Source of the DNA: Bubalus kerabau
Taxonomy: Eukaryota; Chordata; Mammalia; Artiodactyla; Bovidae
Reading direction: 5' to 3'
Length of the DNA: 64,000 nucleotides
NCBI RefSeq assembly: GCF_029407905.1
Contig: NC_073630.1
Span: 49,811,001-49,875,000 of the forward strand
The translations under genes were made by a program, and so were the position numbers. Shown piece after piece: positions 1 through 10,165 of the stretch. The notes beneath the pieces are model-generated. The model ran no database searches, was not told the DNA's origin, and was given only the letters and a program-made list of their open reading frames with translations. How positions within the stretch are numbered: the first letter of the stretch is position 1; each line of letters opens with the position of its first letter.

Positions 1-104
1 TAAATAAAGTTGGTTAAGCCCTTAGAAATATACTATTATGAAACAAAACTTCAAATGAACAAAATATTGTTGACATTTTACTTATCTTTTACTTAAACTT
101 ATCT

Positions 105-300
105 CCTTAGCTTATTTTAGGTGCTGTACTTAATGCTTTACAAACATACTTTAATCATCATAGTGACTCCTTGAAAAAGGTAGTATATCATAAACTGAGG
201 CATAAAAAGATGACTAGCTTCACCAAGGTCCGCAGCTAATGGCAGAGCCCAGATCTGAACCCAGGCAATGGATCCCAGTGTGCACTCAACTGTCTCCTCC
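105..300 (-). mobile_element. MIR SINE, reverse orientation
   Basis: Ancient tRNA-derived SINE read backwards: a degenerate run resembling 'aaactgaggca', then a 'ggtccgcagctaatggcag' core and 'agatctgaacccaggca', in the order expected of an inverted MIR. Heavily diverged, as usual for this family. Confidence 0.75.
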
Positions 301-329
301 CAAATAATAGGTGCCCAGCAATCTCTTTA

Positions 330-560
330 TTCTCCTCATCTACGGGTTGCAGCCTAGACCTTGCTTCATCTCATAAGCCTCCTCGAGTCCTTGATTAAGC
401 GCCTCTCCTCTATGGCTCTCTAGTACCTGTATTTCTCTTCTTGCATTATTTATCACCCTTGGCCATAACTGCCTATTTACTTTTCAACTGTAAGTGCTGT
501 GAGGGCAGGAATCACAGCCATCTTGTTCTCTGATCTGCCCCCAGGGCCTAGCATATGGAT
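330..560 (+). mobile_element. L2 LINE 3' end fragment
   Basis: The run 'ctgtgagggcaggaatcac' followed by 'ccagggcctagca' is the conserved L2 3' terminal pattern. It is non-coding and diverged, and the left edge is uncertain. Confidence 0.6.
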
Positions 561-1344
561 GATTTTCCAAAATGACTTTTCAGAATCTTTCTATTCTGCA
601 ATTTCCAAAAATGTTTGGAAATTCATTTTTATGTGTTGCAGATAGTGCAATAATACAAGACTCCCCTCCCCGAGTGGTTTCTCTCTCCAAATGTTCAGTG
701 CTTTATATTTTGTAACTGAGACTTGTTGACCATCTTTTGCCTCTGGGGCCTGTCCTCCTCGTTTTAATTGCGGTCCCAAACTTGTGGCGTAATTGAGATA
801 TTGAAGATGGAAAAAAGATGGTGTAACTTTTACTTAACTGGGTGTGACATAGCTGAGTAGGTATTTCTTAATTCCCTCTCTGGTACTCAAGGTTAAATAG
901 CTTTAGCTCTATTATGTGAGCTTTGTGCCAAAAAACAAGTCATAGACCTCCCATTACAGGTGTCTTCATACCCCTGCCCAGGAGGGCATTACTGTGACTC
1001 CAAGAACCACATGGTCTTTTTCCTCATTTGCCATGTATCACTCCCACAGTTTCACTGCAAAAGCCTCCACCCTTCTCTACCTTTACCTCTGCATCCCATT
1101 TTAACCCTCAATACGCATGACCCAGAATTCACGGTCTCTGGGAACAAAAGGGACATTGAAGTAAACCTCAAAGCAAAAGCTGTAGATGGTTCTGTGACAT
1201 CCTAGAGAACAACAACAAAAAACATGCTACATTTCTTTAATGCTCTAAGACAAATTAAACCTTTATCATGCCCTGCATTCAAAAGGAGCAAGAGTTGATA
1301 AATCCCAGAAATTTTCCATAATTTATCCTTGCCCCCTGCATTAT
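561..1344. other. No recognised feature
   Basis: Mixed-composition unique sequence. Short open frames (62 and 81 codons) have no recognisable protein features. I see nothing functional. Confidence 0.5.
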
Positions 1345-1575
1345 GGGCTTCCCATATAGGGCTTCCCATGAGGTGCTAGCGGTAAGGAGCCCACCTACCA
1401 ATGCAGGTTAGACAGAAGAGATGTGGATTCGATCCCTGGGTCAGGAAGATCCCCTGGAGGAGGGCCTGACAACCCTCTCCAGTATCTTGCCTGGAGAATC
1501 CCATGGTCAGAGGAGCCTGGAGGGTTACTATCCATGGGGTCGCAAAGAATCAGACATGACTGAAGCAAGTTAGCC
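1345..1575 (+). mobile_element. Bov-tA SINE
   Basis: Has a degenerate tRNA-like head, the B-box-like 'attcgatccctgggtcagg', then the Bov-A body ('aagatcccctggagga', 'gcctggagaatcccatgg', 'ggtcgcaaagaatcaga'). It is followed 7 bp later by a second copy in the same orientation. Near-repeats 'ttatggg' at 1341 and 1580 suggest that they surround the first copy as its TSD. The 'gggcttcccat' head motif is present twice at 1345-1370. Confidence 0.9.
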
Positions 1576-1582
1576 TGCCTTA

Positions 1583-1805
1583 TGGGGCTTCCCAAGTGGC
1601 ACAGTGTTAAGGAATCTGCCTACCAATATAGAAGACACAGGGGACATGGGTTCAATTCCCTAGGTTGGGAAGATCCCCTGGAGAAGGAAATGGTGATCCA
1701 CTTCAGTATTCTTGCCTGGGAAATCCCATGGAGAGAGGAGCCTGGCGGGCTACAGTTCACAGGGTCACAAAAGAATCTGACATGACTTAGCGACTAAACA
1801 ACAAC
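1583..1805 (+). mobile_element. Bov-tA SINE
   Basis: Complete-looking copy: head 'ggggcttcccaagtggca', weak B box 'gggttcaattccc', Bov-A body, and the tail 'cgactaaacaacaac'. It is diverged in CpG positions. Pol III transcribed when young; this copy is probably inactive. Confidence 0.92.
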
Positions 1806-1961
1806 TGTGTATCATACAAGAAACTCGGGGCTTACCCAGATCAGAAATTTCGGGTAAATCCCTGGTCCTCCATCCACTTCAATGATACCCAGGAGCTGCT
1901 AATTACAAAATGCCAAGGTAATTTTTTGTCTTCATCTTCCTCCATTCGACATGGTTGACTT

Positions 1962-2179
1962 CTGTGCATGCTGAGTACTCAGTCACTTCAGTCGCATCCA
2001 AGTCTTTGTGACCCCATGGACTGTAGCCCACCAGGCTCCTCTGTCCATGGGATTCTCCAGGCAAAAATACTGGGGTGGGTTGCCACGCCCTCCTCCAGGG
2101 AATCTTCCCAACCTGGGGATCGAACCTGTGTTTCTTGCACTGCAGGCATATTCTTTACCACTAAAGCCACCTGGGAAGC
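1962..2179 (-). mobile_element. Bov-tA SINE with TSD
   Basis: Reverse-orientation copy: Bov-A body first ('ggactgtagcccaccaggct'), then the inverted B box 'gggatcgaacctg' and head 'gccacctgggaag'. It is flanked by 'catggttgactt' (1950-1961) and 'catgattgactt' (2180-2191), a 12-nt duplication with one mismatch that fixes both ends. Confidence 0.94.
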
Positions 2180-2379
2180 CATGATTGACTTTTGCCTCTT
2201 CCCAAAAAACTTTGTTTCCACTTCTCTGGCAGTGACTTTGTTGGCTTTTCCTCCTCTTCTCTGACTGTAAAATTGGGGTGTCATTCTTAGACCTCTTCTC
2301 TCTCTTCACTCATTATGTAGATGAGCTCATCTGGCCCCATGGCTCTGAATACCATCATTCTGCACTAATCATTTCCCAA

Positions 2380-3260
2380 GTGACCTCCAACTTCTCCCCT
2401 CAACTCTAGACCCCTATAGCCTATTTGATATCTCCACCGTGGTGCCAACAAACATCGCAAATCTAACATGGCCAAAACCTGATCACCGCTATCCCCTCCC
2501 AATTCAGGTCGATCCTCATTTTTTCCCATCTGAGTAGAGGCAACTTTGTTGTACTGTTTCCTTAGGCTAAAAATCTTGAAGTCATTCTTAACTCTTTCAC
2601 CTAGATAGATAGTGAGAGAGAGAATTCAATCCACCAACAAATGTGATTGTCATAAAGTTTCTCACCTCCTCCTCTTCTCCCACCCTCGTCTAAGTTACCA
2701 GCATAGTTCTGCTCAGATCGTTGCCATAAAGGGTCTATCTGCTTTGCTTCCATCCTAATCCCCTAAATCTGTTCTTCACAGAGCAGCCAAAGTAATCCTT
2801 TTCAATGAAAAATCAGATTACATCACTTCTCTCCTCAAAACTTTCCGATAGTTTCTTATCACCATCAGAGTAAAACCCAAAGCTTTACAATGATCTGCAA
2901 GTACCTACACGGTTCTCTCAGCCTGGAATACTCTTTCGCAATACTCACCCAGACCATTCCCTCACCTTCTTTCTGTCTGTATTCAAACGCAAACTTAAAG
3001 TGGAGCCTTCCCTGAACAGCCTATATATGCATCCCCTAGGCCTTCCTTTCTTCATGTCCTTGTCAGCTTTATTCTTCTTCATGGCCCTGAGCCTGATTTG
3101 TCATAAATGTGTTTATCTCTGAATTGTCTGTCTCTCTCCTCTGAAATGTAACCTCGTACAGAGAAGGGATTTTTGTCTGTTTCCTTCACCCCCATCCTCC
3201 ACTCTTAAATGGAGTCTGCTCAGGCTAAAAGCTCGGTGTGTTGAGTGAGTAAATGACTGG
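2380..3260 (+). mobile_element. L2 LINE 3' portion, long copy
   Basis: About 880 bp of sense L2: 'ttacatcacttctctcctc', 'agagtaaaacccaaagc', 'gtggagccttccctgaac', then the 3' UTR hallmark 'gagaagggatttttgtctg' and a terminal 'gttgagtgagtaaatg'. The reading frame is gone. This is one of the longest L2 pieces here and explains the C/T-rich composition. Confidence 0.85.
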
Positions 3261-3574
3261 CCACTGCCGCCGCCACGGGTGGAACTGTGTGGAGGGGGTG
3301 GTGCCAACAACCCCCTCTCTGATCTTTGCCAAGGTTCCCCCACTCGTTGCCCCTCATTCTCAGCCTTCAAGTCTTCCCAGACAACCATCCTCATGTAACC
3401 TTGAGAGTAGGTCTCTGCCCCTTCACACCTCCTCCCTGTCCCACAGACGATAACTTCACCACTACTCTTCAAATACAAACACAAACTGCTGACTTTCTCC
3501 TGGAGAGGAGAAGCGTAACAGGCAGTACATACAGCGTAATTCTTAATAGACTTTGGAGACCACCTTATTTTATC
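3261..3574. other. No recognised feature
   Basis: Moderately GC-rich unique sequence with a short 'gccgccgcc' stretch near 3270. Open frames on both strands (66-154 codons) overlap one another and the L2, and none resembles a known protein. Confidence 0.4.
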
Positions 3575-3900
3575 CAAGTCCTGGTCATTTAATAGTTATG
3601 TGGCTTGGGGCAAGTTCCTTCCTTCCTTCCTTTCTTTTTAATATTTATTTATTTGACTGCTCCAGGTCTCAGTAACAGCATGTGGGATCAAGTTCCCTGA
3701 TCAGGGAGTGAACCCGGGCCCCTTGCATTGGGAGCTTGGAGTCTTAGACACTGGACCACCAGGGAAGCCCTGAGGCCAGTTTCTTAACTTCTCTGTGACT
3801 TAGTTTCCTTATCTGCAAAACAGAGATGATAAGGATTATCATCTTTAGGTGATTAAATTAGTTAATTCATGTTAAATGCTTGGAGTTGTGACATGTGTTC
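3575..3900 (+). mobile_element. MIR SINE, split by CHR-2
   Basis: The left half ('gtggcttggggcaagttcc') and right half ('ttaacttctctgtgactt', 'ttatctgcaaaacagagat') are continuous with a sense MIR once the inserted CHR-2 is removed. Confidence 0.8.
3621..3772 (-). mobile_element. CHR-2 type tRNA SINE inside MIR
   Basis: Inverted cetartiodactyl SINE: A/T-rich tail 'atatttatttatttgactgc', 'agttccctgatcaggg', head 'actggaccaccagggaagcc'. Flanked by 'gcaagttcctt' (3610-3620) and 'gccagtttctt' (3775-3785), a diverged TSD made of MIR sequence. Confidence 0.88.
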
Positions 3901-4419
3901 ACTACCATTTTTGTGAATTGTTGGTCTCTTTCATAAGAGAGGGGAGCTACGGAGGAAGAGGTGGGTTTTTTTTTTTTCCCTTGCTTAGGGATTTTTGGCA
4001 GAAGGGGGAGAGTCCCTGTTATGCAGGTAGAGTAAATTTTCACATCAAAGGAACTCATGATAGGAGAGAGGTGGACTGTACAGCTCTTAGAGTTTCTGTC
4101 AGTTGGAGATAACCATGGGGTTGCTGTGAGGAATAAATTCATTCCCTCAGCAAATATTCACTAATGCTTACCATGTGCCAGGAGTGTAAATATGAAATAA
4201 TGCAAAGTTCATACAACCAAGCACAGTTTCAAGTTGGAAGTCCATGCTTGATGAGTGAATCTATTATTCTTGACGTGAAGTATTTTAGCCTGGGAAGGGG
4301 AGACTAAAATCAACAGTATTCACTGAATTATTTCCTAAACCCAAGCCCACTCTAACCTGTCAAGATCCCTGCACACAATTCGACTTCCTCCAGCGACCTG
4401 CCCTACCAGAAGTCTTCTT
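3901..4419. other. Mostly unique; T13 run and possible L2 tail
   Basis: Contains a homopolymer T run at about 3967-3979 and, at 4137-4190, a short 'gcaaatattcactaatgc'/'accatgtgccagga' segment like an inverted L2 or MIR 3' end. The rest is unrecognised sequence upstream of the CpG island. Confidence 0.4.
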
Positions 4420-4760
4420 GGTCTAGACCTCGAGGCGCTGGAGATGGGGTCCCGGCCAGGCAAGCGGGTGCCTGATTTCCTGCCCCAGAGGCGACTTGGA
4501 GGCCGCTACCCCTGCGGCTCCGGGCCAGCTCCCTGGCGACTTGCGCTTCCGCTGCGGCGCGCATGGCCCGGGGCGCGGCCGTGGCCTCGGGGCGCACAGA
4601 CCATCGGGGATTCATTCCATGGAGACCAGCAGGCGCCGGGCCAGACGAGCAGGAGCCCCGCCGGGAGCACTCCCGGACCGCTGCGATTTGTTTCTGCTCC
4701 TGAGTGTTTGCGGGAGCTGGGTCTCCGGCAGGTGGGAGCCAGACCAGCCGCCTCTGGTGA
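4420..4760. promoter_or_regulatory. CpG island, candidate promoter
   Basis: The only CpG-dense segment in the window: I count about 30 CpG dinucleotides between 4430 and 4740, with many GC-box-like runs ('ccccgccggg', 'ggggcgcggcc'). There is no TATA box and no interspersed repeat. Elsewhere CpG is rare and mostly inside young SINEs. CpG islands usually mark promoters of vertebrate genes, so this is the best candidate for a transcription start. Direction is not certain: a plus-strand exon with a donor site is the better reading, and divergent transcription is possible. Confidence 0.7.
4619..4731 (+). CDS. Possible first coding exon (unidentified gene, partial)
   Basis: ATG at 4619 (G at +4, weak -3 position) opens 37 codons plus 2 nt, ending at a good donor CAG/GT (4731/4732). 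The peptide begins METSRRRARRAG; after a proline/glycine stretch come the hydrophobic residues DLFLLLSVCGSWVSG. A basic N terminus, hydrophobic core and small residues would suit a signal peptide or anchor. The frame runs only to a TAG 40 nt past the donor, so it needs splicing. No later exon is recognisable within 59 kb, and I do not recognise the gene. It could equally be 5' UTR of a gene starting further downstream, or a non-coding RNA exon. Confidence 0.25.
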
Positions 4761-5716
4761 GGCCATAGGAGTGGGGCTCGGGAAGGATGCGGGAGACCAG
4801 TGTCCGGATCAGGCCCAAAGCTGTGTGTCCACAGGTACTGTGGGAAGACACTTCACCCGACGAGGAGAGACACTTTGCCGTGTTTTCTTCTAATGCTCTG
4901 CCCAGGGGTGTCTCCCCATCACTAGCCTCGCTGACCGCTCTTGCTCACTAAGGAGTAGGTTGGGGTGAGGGGGCGACATACACCTGGGATGGAAGCACTG
5001 AGGTGGATGTTTCGTGATCGCTTCACTGCCTGTCTTCTCCCCCCACCCCTGCCCACCCCCAACCTCCCTACCTCCCGCCCTTCTACTTAAATAGGTCCGT
5101 CAGATCAGCTAGAGGATTTATTAACGCCTGATAGTTAGGAGCTAGAGGTGCTGTTCCTAAGGCTGCCTCCCTTGTGGGGCCTCTGCTGTGTTGCTGAATC
5201 TCACTGGGCCTCCACTGCATTTCCTTAAAGTGAATGAATTGGGCAGCGGATCTCTAAGGATGCTTTCTGACCCTAAGAGTCAGTGAATACTGAATCCAGT
5301 TAAGGAAACTGTTCTCATGCCACTGAAAGAAGGGATAACCTTGGAAGACAGGACATAAGGAAGGGTTGCTTCCCTGAGTTCTCCATTCAGTAAGGCTTTA
5401 AGAGTTCTGGAAATGAGGTGCAGGGAAGGGTGGCCCTCCAGATCCATGGGGGGCTAGTAGGTGCAGCCCCACCATCCCCATCTCTGTAGTCACCCAGTGA
5501 ACTTATGGGCACGGGCAGCTGGTGGGAACCTTCATAGTAGTGGTCTTGCAAAGAGATAGCACAGTGGGGCAAAACCTGCATGTTAGTCCAAGTTAGACGC
5601 ACCATGGCTCTGTGCTGAGACATCCCCAGAGGAACCCCAGCACCGCTGCTAGCTGTGACAGCCCAGCCTCAGTTTTATCAGCTCAAACACAGTGCTGCAT
5701 TCATAAGATGCTTTGC
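4761..5716. other. Unique flank of CpG island with C-rich tract
   Basis: No repeat is recognised. At about 5039-5092 there is a pyrimidine/C-rich tract with several C3-C6 runs, so the minus strand has G-quadruplex potential. A long overlapping open frame from 4444 to 4893 continues from the island, but its composition reflects high GC rather than a recognisable protein. Confidence 0.45.
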
Positions 5717-5888
5717 TGTGCATGCGTGCTAAGTCATTTCAGTCGTGTCCAACGCTTTGTGACCCTATGGACTGTAGCCCGCCAGGCTCCTCCTCCAGGG
5801 AACCTTCCCCACCCAGGGATCGAACCTGCGTCTTTTGTTTCCTGCATTGGCAGGTGGGTTCTTTACCACTAGCGCCACCTGGGAAGCT
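5717..5888 (-). mobile_element. Bov-tA SINE with internal deletion
   Basis: Inverted copy with body 'ggactgtagcccgccaggct' and inverted B box 'gggatcgaacctgcg'. The middle of the body is missing: 'ggctcct' runs straight into 'cctccagggaacc'. The deletion lies between short 'ctcct' repeats, consistent with slippage or recombination. Confidence 0.92.
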
Positions 5889-5904
5889 CCAAAATGGTTG
5901 TTAT

Positions 5905-5985
5905 GACTTAATAAAATAAAGCGTGCCAAGTGCTTAGCACAATGCATGGTAGACAGTAAGAGCTCAGTAAATGTTTGCAGTAGCC
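5905..5985 (+). mobile_element. MIR 3' fragment
   Basis: 'caagtgcttagcacaatgca' and 'aagagctcagtaaatgtt' match the sense 3' portion of MIR. Confidence 0.6.
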
Positions 5986-7700
5986 TTGTTTTATGTCTGC
6001 AAGTACGTGGCCAGCACCATCTCCCTGAGTTCAGCTATAAATAATCCCACCCCTTGCATTCATTTCACCCAAGACACGGGTCAGAAATCTGTGAGAATCT
6101 GGCAAGCGCAAAATTGGCCATCTTTCCAAAGGGACATGCCAAGGTCCTAGCCTCGGCGCCAGGGGCCACGTGGCTGAAAGGAGATGTCTTTGGTAGCAGA
6201 GTTACATGGGGGTGAGGCTTAGGAGGACCAAGGGTGCCCATTGGCCAGCAGGAGCACAGGGAGGGTCAGCCAGCAGGTCCTCAGAGGGACATGCAGTGAC
6301 TGCTCTTGGCTCAGTCTTTCCCAGGCAGTGGCAGGCGTGCACTTATCTTTCACAAGGAGCAGGGAAACGGTGGCAGCTCCAGCTCTGGGCCATTTTCCAT
6401 TGCCAACTGTTAGCATAAAGTACACCGCCCCCCCACCCTCTCCACAGTGCAAGAGTACCCAGTACAGACCACGCAGGGCAAAAGAAGCTGGCAGACTCTA
6501 ACTTTTCTTGTTTGCCCCCCTTTCACAGTCAGGCATTGTTCTACCTATTACACTTAAAGTGAAAATCCAGACCAAAGTTACAAGGAATAAGGATAAATAA
6601 CGCAACCCAATCTGCTGAGTTAAGTCAATATGTGCATATTTCCTTAATAAATACATGCACACGTAAACACGTGGCATGGAGTCTTATGCTCAAAATAAAT
6701 TGATAATATGATAGCCTAACACAAAACATTAAAACCTTTACTACTTCCCTCCTTAAACATCCCAACCACCACCACTCTCCCACCCCAACCCAAGATGGAA
6801 AGATTTAAGACATTCTAAAGTGGACAGCTCCATCGCGTCTGCAATATGACTATTTTCTTTCAAAGCAATGGTTTTCACTTACCAACACTGATTTATTTTT
6901 GTTTAGTTTGGGGTTTTTCCCCTCTCAGTGTGATGAGTCTAAGTGAAAAAATTAGCAGCAAGAGAGAAGGCAGCCATCCTCCTGGAATCAGAAGTTGCCC
7001 TAGCTTATCTCCTTTCTCCAAAGGTCAAGATTCTTCCTCTGTCCCGCCCAGAAGCTCACCGTGGCGGCTGCTTTCTGAAAGTTTATGTGTAACTTCCTTC
7101 GCTGCTGAGGCCAGGCTCTAGGTTAACTTCTGGAAGTATCTTTGGAAACTAATGCTCAGGCAAACCTCCAAGAAAAAGAGGCACATGGTGAGGAACTGAC
7201 ATAATTTTTTAACACCACAACCAGCATATTTCTGGAGGCAACTGCAGCCAAAAGGGGTTGCCAACACCAATATTGATCTAGTCCTTCGTCCAATCAACAA
7301 ATGCCATTGTTTATAAGATATAATTTTTCTTGGTTAAAGTTCAAAGTTAAACTCCAAGGATTTTCAAAACTATAAAAATGAGAGGCTTTCATACCCTCAA
7401 AAAAAAAAAAAAAAATTCCTGGCCAGTTTTCCTCCTTCATGGGTTTTCACAGTCACTATAAGAAACCTAGCCAAGAAAACATTTTTGGGTCTTTTTTTCT
7501 CTGAACTCTGGTAGTTTTTAAAAGGAGGATTATGTTAAATATCTATATAAAAGTCCTTTAAATCTTTGTACCTCTCCTGAAAATCATGACATGTCAGCTG
7601 CACAGGTGATAAGGTTTGCTTTTCTGCTCCAAGGCTACCCACCTGCAGAATTCTGTAAATCAATTCAGGTTTTTCCAGAATTCAAGCAGCCCTCTCCTTT
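5986..7700. other. Unique non-coding stretch with A-run
   Basis: About 1.7 kb without recognised repeats. Somewhat GC-rich to about 6500, then AT-rich. A homopolymer A run lies at about 7399-7415. Short open frames (60-91 codons) on both strands show no recognisable features. Confidence 0.45.
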
Positions 7701-7740
7701 CCCACTCCTCTTTTTTTTTTTTTCCCCACTCCTCTTTTTT
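7701..7740. repeat. 16-bp direct repeat around T-run
   Basis: 'cccactcctctttttt' occurs at 7701-7716 and again at 7725-7740, separated by seven T and one C. This could be a tandem duplication or a very short poly(A) retro-insertion in inverted orientation. Confidence 0.8.
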
Positions 7741-8426
7741 AATGTGGAAATGACAGAGTCTTTTCTAAGCCCCTTGGAGAAGGTAGAGTTCTGTGGCTCA
7801 CGTCTGATTCTGAAATGGAAAACCTTAGCAAGTAAATGGTGAGCAGATGGTATTTTAGAAACTAGCTCCTTGTAGTCATGCTAGATCCAAAGCAGTGTCC
7901 ACTTCTGGGAGCTGGTGTCAGCGGCAAGCAGGAAAAGCTTTAGGATGTGGAACTTGGATGGGGTCATAAATAGATTCGTGACATCTCAAGTTGGACATCT
8001 TCATTTAAAAAAAAAACCAAAACAGTTTTAACAGAGGCTGTACCTTCCCGTCCACACCTCCCTTCCCCCGGAGGACCTGCAGAGTGGCTTGTGCATACAC
8101 GCACCTGGGAGTCAGCTGCCTGGTGGATTGAGTGGTTCCTCTGTGGACGCCCCCAGGATACTGATTCCTTCCTATGGAGATGCCTTTCAGTTCACTTTTC
8201 CAGTCTGGAGGAAACATGAGCTGGGGCTGGTGAGCACCTGTTCCTGCCACAAACATGTATTTATTGAGTGCTATCATATATCAGGCTTTTGTCCAGACTC
8301 TTGGGGTTCAGCCAGAAATAAAAGACAGACAAGCAGGAGCTACCCTCAGGGAGCTGATGCTCTAATGGGAGGGGAGCACATAGTTTATGAACAATGAACT
8401 CATCTTTTAGGGGAGATCCTTTGAGG
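7741..8426. other. No recognised feature
   Basis: Unique sequence with a short A run near 8008-8017. A fragment at 8255-8330 ('gtatttattgagtgctatc') weakly resembles an inverted L2/MIR 3' end. Confidence 0.4.
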
Positions 8427-8439
8427 ACATTAACATAAT

Positions 8440-8804
8440 TGTTATTGTTTAGCCACTAAGCTGTGTCCAACTCTTTTGTGAACCTATGGACTGTAGCCCA
8501 CCAGGCTTCTCTGTCCGTGGGATTTCCCAGACAAGGATACTGGTGTGGGTTGCCATGCCCTCCTCCAGGGGATCTTCCTGACCCAGGGATGAAACTTGCA
8601 TCTCCTGCTTGCCTGGTGGATTCTTTATTGCTGAGCCACCAGGGAAGTTCCTCTTTCCATGGAATTTTCCCAGCAAGAATACCAGAGTGGGTTGCTCTGC
8701 CCTCCTCCAGGGGATCTTCCCAACCCAGGGATTGAACGCATGTCTCCAGTGTCTCCTGCATTGGCAGGTGGATTCTTTACCACCATGCCATCTGGGAAGC
8801 CCGT
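8440..8804 (-). mobile_element. Dimeric Bov-tA SINE with shared TSD
   Basis: Two inverted Bov-tA units in the same direction. 8441-8650 is essentially complete. 8651-8804 has a complete head but its body stops at 'tttccatggaattttccc', so on the minus strand the first monomer is 3'-truncated and the second is full. The flanks are 'acattaacataat' (8427-8439) and 'acattaacatgat' (8805-8817). No duplication is seen at the internal junction, so the dimer probably inserted as a single unit. Confidence 0.9.
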
Positions 8805-9019
8805 ACATTAACATGATGCTCTTTGACAAAAGACAGGAAGAGGAAACAACCAAAAGCCAGCAAGCTGTGACTCTGTGCTCTGGGACACAGCAACGGGATT
8901 GTAGAAACCATCACAGCACACCAAACACACCAAGCCATCACGAGGCCAAGAACCCAAGGGCTAATTTTGAGCAGACATCTTCCATCAGCATCTACAGCTC
9001 ACACCTGTACAGAACTTTC

Positions 9020-9200
9020 CAGTTTGCTAAGAGCTTTTAAAGACACTACTTTCTAGAGTCCTCACATAGCCCTGCAAGTGGACAGAAATGATCATTCCGT
9101 CCTTTAGATGAGGAAACCAGGGTTTCAAGTCCAAGAATGACTTGAACAAGACATATGGCATATGGGCATAAACCCATGTGGCAGGGCTGGGCTTCAAGCT
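9020..9200 (-). mobile_element. MIR SINE
   Basis: 'ccgtcctttagatgaggaaa', 'gacttgaacaagac' and 'gcagggctgggcttcaag' in inverted MIR order. Confidence 0.7.
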
Positions 9201-9207
9201 CAGCAGA

Positions 9208-9265
9208 ATAATAATAATAATATAAATAGTAGTGCTTACTATTATTTATTATTATTACTTACTAT
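9208..9265. repeat. AAT/ATT-rich low-complexity tract
   Basis: Runs of (aat)n followed by (att)n, separated by 'aaatagtagtgcttact'. It lies between two old MIR pieces and directly before a Bov-tA insertion. Confidence 0.75.
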
Positions 9266-9455
9266 GGGCTTCCCTGGTGGCTCAGATGGTAAAGAATCTA
9301 CCTGCAATGCGGGAGACCAGGGTTCGATCCCTAGGTTGGAAAGATCCCCTTTTCAAGGAGAAGGGCATGGCAACCCAACCCCCATGGATAGAGGAGCCTG
9401 GCAGGCTACAGTCTCTGGGGTCTCAAAGAGTTGGACTAAGCACGCAGCACACACA
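9266..9455 (+). mobile_element. Bov-tA SINE
   Basis: Head 'gggcttccctggtggctcag' and B box 'gggttcgatccctagg' are well preserved. The body has a short internal duplication ('cttttcaaggagaagggc') and a shortened middle. Confidence 0.92.
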
Positions 9456-9640
9456 GTGCTTCCTATATGCTCAGTAGCACTTGATATGAGTTAACCCACC
9501 AGCCCCATGAGACAGACATGAGTACTTTCCCCGTCTTACATACATTGAGGCATAGAGAGGTTGAATCATTTGCTAAGATCACACAGCTAAAAACTGACAA
9601 GAGTTTGGATTCAAACTCTGGTCATTCAAACTTAAGCAGC
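9456..9640 (-). mobile_element. MIR SINE
   Basis: 'gaggcatagagaggttga', 'gatcacacagctaaaa' and 'tggattcaaactctggtc' follow inverted MIR order. Possibly interrupted by the Bov-tA, because 'agtgcttacta' precedes that SINE. Confidence 0.75.
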
Positions 9641-9959
9641 TCTGGGACTAAAGGCAGTACCCTCAAGTGCAAAAAAGAAGACTGGCCCATTGATCAACTG
9701 GCCAAGAAGATATAAATAGCCACACACCAGAGATGTCCTCATCTATTACAAAGAACAATAGTCTCTCTGTGTTAATAATATATGTCAAGAGTGATAGTAA
9801 TATTAAGTAAGTAGGAGAGGATTTTTTTTAAACTTTGTTGCAAACCAAACATCCCATTAGGATAAAGCTAGTTTATCTGTTACTGCTTTGAATTAACAGA
9901 AGACCATGATTTGCATGATTTTCTTGCTTAATTTTAACCCCCTATGATATTCCTTTTCT
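9641..9959. other. No recognised feature
   Basis: AT-rich unique sequence; nothing recognised. Confidence 0.4.
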
Positions 9960-10165
9960 CTGAAGTCTTGCTGCACCCAGTTTTTACAATATTACAAGTA
10001 ATTATACTTTGTTTTGTACTCTTACATAATTATTCCATGTATGCCCATCCTGTCTCCCCAAACAATTTGTAAGATACTTGGTGACTGAGCTCTATACTGG
10101 ATGCTTTCCTTGGCTCTTCAGCATTAACCTAGATACTCAGTTGGTGTTTGTTGACTGCCTGAATG
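9960..10165 (+). mobile_element. Possible L2 3' end
   Basis: 'ttggtgtttgttgactgcct' preceded by 'atttgtaagatacttgg' weakly follows the L2 3' UTR. Very diverged. Confidence 0.35.

Noticed and set aside
3113..3577. 154-codon minus-strand frame
   Set aside because: Half lies in an L2 3' end and the rest has no recognisable features.
4444..4893. 149-codon frame over the CpG island
   Set aside because: High GC gives few stops in all frames; residues are Arg/Pro/Gly-rich with no domain, and the frame crosses the better splice donor.
8449..8853. 134-codon minus-strand frame
   Set aside because: Entirely inside the Bov-tA dimer; the recurring PWRR/GNPLQYSCLE-like peptides are translated SINE.
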